From Gammaproteobacteria bacterium (lineage in GTDB: Bacteria > Pseudomonadota > Gammaproteobacteria > Enterobacterales > Alteromonadaceae): DNA of 10,992 nt. The stretch's first letter is position 1; each line of letters starts with the position of its first letter. Below the pieces are notes generated by a model. That model did no database searches and was not told where the DNA came from. It was given only the letters and a program-made list of their open reading frames with translations. Location of the stretch: assembly GCA_027484495.1 (NCBI GenBank), contig JAIXSW010000266.1:1-10992 (forward strand). The letters are read 5' to 3'. The position numbers and the translations under genes are program-made. Positions 7,430 through 10,992 of the stretch are shown here, in pieces.

Positions 7430-7813
7430 TTAGTTCATGCCGCCGCATTTACCTTCTTTGGTTTTTTCTGTTGCGGCTTTGTCAGTGCTGGCTTTTTTGT
7501 CGCCACCACATTTGCCTTCGCCACATTTACCTTCACCGCATTTGCCTTCTTTGGCTTTATCAGCTCTGGCATCCGCTTTTTTGCCTTCGCCGCATTTGCC
7601 TTCGCCACATTTGCCTTCGCCGCATTTCCCTTCTTTGGCTTTTTCCGCGCCTGCTTTTGGATCTGCGGCTTGTTGTGCGGCGCCATCCGGCGACTGCTGG
7701 TAACCAGAACTCAGTTCAGTTGCCTGAAACGCCTGAGCGGTGCCACTTAATCCGGCCAGTGCGGATAACATCAGGCCACCTAAAGCTGCTTTGACTTTTT
7801 GTTGTTGCTGCAT
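7430..7813 (-). CDS. hvfA: EGKCG-repeat RiPP precursor peptide (HvfA/bufferin type), secreted
   Basis: A 127-aa precursor. Residues 1-28 form a signal peptide: a basic start (KVK), a hydrophobic core LGGLMLSALAGL and an AQA cleavage site before Phe29. Next comes FQATELSSGYQ (29-39), which may be the enzyme recognition segment. The rest is Lys/Glu/Gly/Ala-rich and holds seven EGKCG motifs, with Cys at 64, 69, 74, 92, 97, 102 and 123 and no other cysteines. An eighth unit is degenerate (EGKK, 76-79). The motif, signal peptide and downstream DUF692-DUF2063 genes match HvfA-type precursors, whose modified cysteines bind Cu(I) in the periplasm and protect against copper. AAGGA at 7822-7826 supports the start. 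One base separates it from the enzyme gene. Direct low-complexity cysteine chelation without modification is the alternative, but the neighbours argue against it. Confidence 0.92.
   Translation of the reverse strand: MQQQQKVKAALGGLMLSALAGLSGTAQAFQATELSSGYQQSPDGAAQQAADPKAGAEKAKEGKCGEGKCGEGKCGEGKKADARADKAKEGKCGEGKCGEGKCGGDKKASTDKAATEKTKEGKCGGMN
7442..7633 (-). repeat. 15-bp coding repeat units (EGKCG) in the precursor gene
   Basis: Seven 15-bp units encode EGKCG: three in tandem at 7589-7633, three in tandem at 7505-7549, and one alone at 7442-7456. Each block of three is preceded by the same KAK residues, so the second block looks like a duplication of the first. The copies differ at synonymous positions (for example TGT versus TGC for Cys), so the repeat is kept at protein level rather than being a fresh DNA expansion. 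Confidence 0.9.
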
Positions 7814-7968
7814 TTGCTAAATCCTTCTGTTGTTTTGAAGACTGTTTTGATCTACCGGTTGATTACCACCGATAACACAGCAGACCGACGTCACTGAAAT
7901 TTACTTTCGCCGAGCATAGTAAAATTTTAACGGGACCGGAAGAGCAAGCAGGCCAGCAACGGGGATTT

Positions 7969-7981
7969 GCCGGTGACCGGC
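7969..7981. promoter_or_regulatory. 13-bp palindrome in the divergent spacer, possible operator
   Basis: GCCGGT, one central G, then ACCGGC forms a perfect inverted repeat. Two further ACCGG elements lie in the same 281-bp spacer, at 7854-7859 (as ACCGGT) and 7935-7939. The spacer separates the peptide operon from the DksA/TraR-like gene, so a shared regulator is possible. No regulator family is assigned. Confidence 0.3.
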
Positions 7982-8017
7982 GGTGATGCAGAAAAATTTG
8001 CGTAACTGCAGCTCGCT

Positions 8018-8031
8018 TTGATCTGTATCAG
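8018..8031 (+). promoter_or_regulatory. FNR/Anr-type binding box upstream of the DksA/TraR-like gene
   Basis: TTGAT, four bases, ATCAG matches 9 of 10 defined positions of the FNR consensus TTGAT-N4-ATCAA. Its centre is 70 nt before the ATG at 8095. A loose -10 candidate, CATTAT at 8071-8076, would place the box near -58 from the start of transcription, close to a class I activator position. A single box with no clear -35/-10 leaves this tentative. Confidence 0.4.
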
Positions 8032-8094
8032 CACAAACACCGCCGTCTTTTGCCACACTGCAGCCTCAATCATTATTTCACCGCTGAGGATCTT

Positions 8095-8472
8095 ATGCCG
8101 AAGTCTCTCATTCCGGAATTACGTGACCAGTTACAACAGGAACTTCAGCAGCTGCGCGGAGATATTTTCTCCTACCTGCAACGTGATCATGCCGGCGAAT
8201 TCAATCATTTATTATTGCAACTTGAGCACCAGGCCTTAAGTCACTGGCCAGAATTGTTGCGGCATTGGCTGACGCCTGAGCTGGAACAAAAAAGCCGCAG
8301 GCTCGAATTAGTGCAGGCTGCGCTGAGTCAGATGGATATGGGCCTGTATGGTCTTTGTTCAGACTGCGAAGCACGGATCGAACGAGAGTTACTGCAACAA
8401 GACCCGGCCAGACAACGCTGTGCCCGCTGTGAACGTCAGTTACACGAAAACAAAAGTCGGGCCCTCAGCTGA
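8095..8472 (+). CDS. DksA/TraR-family C4 zinc-finger protein
   Basis: A 125-aa member of the DksA/TraR family, small proteins that enter the secondary channel of RNA polymerase. The C-terminal zinc finger is intact: Cys88, Cys91, Cys109 and Cys112 in LYGLCSDCEARIERELL and RQRCARCERQ. Residues 1-75 are mostly helical (Leu/Gln/Glu-rich) and would form the coiled coil, but the DxxDxA tip motif of DksA is not visible. It is therefore more like TraR/YbiI-type variants than housekeeping DksA. The start at 8095 has a good TGAGGA just upstream (8085-8090). An upstream in-frame ATG at 8050 lacks such a site and gives an atypical Cys/His-rich N-terminus. It is divergent from the peptide operon and may be oxygen-regulated through the FNR-like box. 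Confidence 0.82.
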   Translation: MPKSLIPELRDQLQQELQQLRGDIFSYLQRDHAGEFNHLLLQLEHQALSHWPELLRHWLTPELEQKSRRLELVQAALSQMDMGLYGLCSDCEARIERELLQQDPARQRCARCERQLHENKSRALS

Positions 8473-8553
8473 AATGGACACCGTGGTCGTCCAATCCGGC
8501 TGGCCGCTTTGCCCTGTTTTCTGTTAATTTAGTCACATTCTGCGTTGAACTTA

Positions 8554-10392
8554 ATGTTGATTATGCACGCTCAGCAATTTCTTCAGGCTGCCATTACCGC
8601 TTTTGGTCAGGGTCAGCCGGACCGCGCCGCTCAATGCGCTCACCAAGTCTTACAGCTGGTACCGGAACAACCCGATGCGTTGCATTTGCTGGCCTTATGT
8701 GCACGTCAGCAAGGTCAAACGGATCAGGCGTTACAATGGTTCAGACGCAGTCTGGCAGCAGCGCCAGCGCAAAATGTTGTTTGGTCCAATTATGGCAATC
8801 TGTTGCAGCAATTGGAGCAGATCGATCAAGCGGAACAAGCTTATCAACGAGCGTTGAAATTGGCGCCAGAACAGGCGGATACATGGCTCAATGCTGGTTT
8901 GCTGGCGTTACGGACACAGCAACCAGCTCTGGCTCAGCAACGTTTGCAAAAAGCCCAGCAACTGCGGCCGGATGACCCACGAAGCTATGCTCCACTTGCT
9001 AATGCGCTGGCACAACTGCAACAAGTCACGACAGCTCTACAAACATTGGATCAAGCCTTAACACGCTGGCCTGCGCAGTCGCAGTTGTTATGGCAAAAAG
9101 CGCAATTACTGCGCGACCAACAACAAGCTGGCGCCGCTGCTGATATCATCCGGCAAATGCTGATTGCGACGCCACAACAGGCCGATTTGCATTTTATGGC
9201 GGGCTGTCTGCAACACGATTTAGGTCAGGATCAGCATGCTGAATCCGCGTTACTGCAAGCTATTGCGCTGGAACCGTTGCATATCGGCGCCCACGAGGCG
9301 CTCAATCAGCTGTACTGGGAACAACAAAATCTGACAAAGTTTCTGCAGTTAACCAACCAGACGCTGCAGGCACAGCCCGGGGCATTGGCGCTGCGTTATT
9401 GTCTGGTCACATTGTTGATCCAATCAGGCGACAATAGCGAAGCCACGCGGCTACTTGAGGCCGGCCTGCAGTTGCATGGCCGTCTGCCCGATTTGTTGCA
9501 TGCGCTCGGCGTGCAAGTTGCGAAAACCGGTGATATTGCTCAGGCCGCAGCACTGACCGCCGAAGCATTACAACATCAGCAAACACCGCCGGCATTCCGC
9601 GTTCGGGCCCTCATTGATGCGGCCAACTATGCCATTCGGCTGCAGCAATTGGACCATGCAGTCAAGTTATTGCAGCAAGCCCGACAGCTGAGTCCGCAGG
9701 ATCAGGAGATCTGGGCTTATTTGGGCACTTGCTGGCGTCTGCAGGGCGATGCAAAAACCGACTGGCTGAACAACTACTCAACGTTGATTGACGCCCGCCC
9801 GCTGCCAACGCCGCCCGGTTATCAAAATCTGACCGAATTTCTGGCGGCGCTTAATCCGGTGATCCGGCGCTTGCATACCAGTACGCGTCAGCCATTAGAT
9901 CAGAGCGTCCGTGGTGGCACGCAAACGTTGGGGCGGCTCTTGTCTGAACCAGACCCGGTGATCCAGCAATTTCGCGGCGCACTGGAGCAGCGGATCCACG
10001 AATACCTGCAGCGTCTGCCGCAAGATGCTGAGCATCCATTGCTCGGCCGAAACAATCGGACATTCCGTTTCTCCGGCAGTTGGTCAGTCCGGTTGGCCGA
10101 TCAGGGGTTTCATACCAATCACGTCCATCCGCAAGGTTGGTTATCTGCCTGCACTTACCTGGAGTTGCCGGATTGTATCCAGCCCGATGACCCGTTGCGT
10201 CAGGGTTGGCTCAAACTTGGTGAGACTTCTCTGTTACTTGGTGAGCGGGAAGACGTCGCAAAGGCGATTTGCCCGACACCAGGACTGGTGGTGTTATTCC
10301 CGAGCTTTGTCTGGCACGGCACTTATCCGTTCCAGGCCAGCGGTGCCAATGCATACAGATTGACTGCACCCTGTGACATTATGCCGGCCTGA
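8554..10392 (+). CDS. TPR-repeat protein with C-terminal 2OG-Fe(II) oxygenase domain
   Basis: A 612-aa two-part protein. Residues 1 to about 395 are tandem TPR-like helix pairs, rich in Gln, Leu and Ala, with recurring cores such as WSNYGNLLQQLEQIDQAEQAY and TWLNAGLLALRTQQPALAQQ, suited to binding a protein or peptide. Residues about 430-612 resemble the putative 2OG-Fe(II) oxygenase family: likely iron ligands are in TNHVHPQGWLS (His523, His525) and FPSFVWHG (His588), and Arg602 in AYRLTAPC could bind 2-oxoglutarate. No signal peptide or membrane span is seen, so it is probably cytoplasmic. The first ATG (8554) was chosen; ATG 8563 or TTG 8545 are possible, and none has a clear ribosome-binding site. 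It converges with a sulfotransferase gene 21 nt away. Hydroxylation of a protein or sugar is the likely chemistry; the substrate is unknown. Confidence 0.85.
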   Translation: MLIMHAQQFLQAAITAFGQGQPDRAAQCAHQVLQLVPEQPDALHLLALCARQQGQTDQALQWFRRSLAAAPAQNVVWSNYGNLLQQLEQIDQAEQAYQRALKLAPEQADTWLNAGLLALRTQQPALAQQRLQKAQQLRPDDPRSYAPLANALAQLQQVTTALQTLDQALTRWPAQSQLLWQKAQLLRDQQQAGAAADIIRQMLIATPQQADLHFMAGCLQHDLGQDQHAESALLQAIALEPLHIGAHEALNQLYWEQQNLTKFLQLTNQTLQAQPGALALRYCLVTLLIQSGDNSEATRLLEAGLQLHGRLPDLLHALGVQVAKTGDIAQAAALTAEALQHQQTPPAFRVRALIDAANYAIRLQQLDHAVKLLQQARQLSPQDQEIWAYLGTCWRLQGDAKTDWLNNYSTLIDARPLPTPPGYQNLTEFLAALNPVIRRLHTSTRQPLDQSVRGGTQTLGRLLSEPDPVIQQFRGALEQRIHEYLQRLPQDAEHPLLGRNNRTFRFSGSWSVRLADQGFHTNHVHPQGWLSACTYLELPDCIQPDDPLRQGWLKLGETSLLLGEREDVAKAICPTPGLVVLFPSFVWHGTYPFQASGANAYRLTAPCDIMPA

Positions 10393-10413
10393 GTAGCAGC
10401 GCTGCCGCCGCTA

Positions 10414-10992
10414 TCAGCACGGATTACCTTCAGCATCAATGAGCCCGGCAGCAAACAAACGTTGCCGCACCGGCGCCAGCTCGTTAGCAAATGCCCGCCA
10501 TTTCTGTACCGACTTTTTGTGGATCGGCTGACGCACCTGCGCCGCGCTGGCAGTAGTTGACGCCGATTTTGCCTGATGAAACTGCAGCAAATCGTCCTGC
10601 CAGGGCAAATCACACCATTGCAGAATACGTTTGGCCTGTGCTTCGGGCTCGGCCACCATTTGTTCATAGTGCACGTCGAGAATTTGCCCCGGTAACACCT
10701 GATGCCAATGCGCCATCAGTTTTTTGTATTCGATAAAATAGTCTGCCAGCTCATCCAGCTGATAAGAAAATGAATAGACCTGATTAAACAGCGTTTTATA
10801 CACGGCAAAACAGGTATCGAGCGGGTCACGCACCAGATGAATAATGCGGGCTTGTGGCAACGCCTTTTTGATAAGACCGGTATAAATAAAATTAAACGGC
10901 AGCTTGTCGATGAAAATCGGTTTGCCTTGCGCCATGTCAGCGGCCTGACGTAAATAGCGTTGTCCCAGTTCGGCATAATCCATTTGCAACGC
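10414..10992 (-). CDS. Sulfotransferase domain protein (TPR-sulfotransferase type), N-terminus beyond window
   Basis: The frame is open to the right edge and ends in TGA at 10414, leaving 192 visible residues with no supported start. FIDKLPFNFIYTGLIKKALP, then ARIIHLVRDPLDTCFAVYKTLF, is the sulfotransferase core. It contains the Arg of the 3'-phosphate-binding loop for the donor PAPS, though the usual Ser of that loop appears as Ala/Val here. HWHQVLPGQILDVHYEQMV and the C-terminal TASAAQVRQPIHKKSVQKW stretch are typical of bacterial TPR-sulfotransferases, whose TPR region would lie further right. The 5'-phosphosulfate loop is also outside. Expected reaction: transfer of sulfate from PAPS to a hydroxyl group. 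It converges with the TPR-oxygenase gene. Confidence 0.85.
   Translation of the reverse strand, partial: ALQMDYAELGQRYLRQAADMAQGKPIFIDKLPFNFIYTGLIKKALPQARIIHLVRDPLDTCFAVYKTLFNQVYSFSYQLDELADYFIEYKKLMAHWHQVLPGQILDVHYEQMVAEPEAQAKRILQWCDLPWQDDLLQFHQAKSASTTASAAQVRQPIHKKSVQKWRAFANELAPVRQRLFAAGLIDAEGNPC

Noticed and set aside
7505..7633. Regularly spaced short repeats, considered as a CRISPR-like or regulatory repeat array
   Set aside because: The units are 15 bp, in frame and contiguous, encoding EGKCG. There are no unique spacers of CRISPR size.
7437..7794. Long plus-strand frames opposite the EGKCG gene with Phe/Leu/Pro or His/Leu repeats
   Set aside because: They are antisense readings of the 15-bp coding repeat. 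The minus frame has a signal peptide, a ribosome-binding site, known motifs and operon neighbours.
7814..7960. Sigma-70 or ECF promoter for the peptide operon
   Set aside because: Several weak candidates were seen (for example TTTCAG-16-TGTTAT), but none stands out and no ECF-type -35/-10 pair is convincing.
8018..8239. Plus-strand 73-codon frame overlapping the DksA/TraR-like gene
   Set aside because: It overlaps a gene with intact zinc-finger motifs and a good ribosome-binding site, and has no family features.

Overview
The window looks like chromosomal DNA of a gammaproteobacterium. The minus-strand block apt – (small ORF) – dnaX – ybaB – recR – htpG keeps the order apt-dnaX-ybaB-recR-htpG known from Escherichia coli and relatives. 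The dnaX gene also carries the enterobacterial-type A AAA AAG frameshift signal. The extra genes (an HvfABC/bufferin-type peptide cassette, a short DksA/TraR-like protein, a TPR-2OG oxygenase and a TPR-type sulfotransferase) fit an aquatic Alteromonadales/Chromatiaceae-like genome such as Rheinheimera or Alishewanella. That placement is inference from gene content, not a database result.

Left part (1-5529, all minus strand): htpG is cut by the left edge and has a very good sigma-32 (heat-shock) promoter. It is preceded in transcription order by recR, ybaB and dnaX, and by apt. These are core functions: chaperone, recombinational repair, nucleoid-associated protein, clamp loader and adenine salvage. 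dnaX should make both tau (763 aa) and a gamma of 461 aa by a -1 frameshift at 3548-3554, because a stop codon and a GC hairpin follow at once.

Middle (5530-5860): a 120-bp ORF encodes a 39-aa single-span membrane protein. It sits between two intrinsic terminators, and the downstream one lies only 28 nt before the apt start codon.

Peptide cassette (5861-7813, minus strand): three tightly coupled genes. The first encodes a secreted precursor peptide with seven EGKCG motifs. The second encodes a DUF692/MNIO multinuclear iron enzyme, and the third a DUF2063 partner protein. This is the architecture of the copper-binding RiPP system HvfABC/bufferins. No DoxX-type membrane gene adjoins it here.

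Right part (7814-10992): a 281-bp divergent spacer holds a 13-bp palindrome and a near-perfect FNR-type box. It is followed on the plus strand by a DksA/TraR-type zinc-finger protein and a large TPR protein with a C-terminal 2OG-Fe(II) oxygenase domain. A sulfotransferase gene, cut by the right edge, converges on the oxygenase gene with a 21-nt gap. The oxygenase and sulfotransferase may work on a common protein or glycan substrate, which is inference only.
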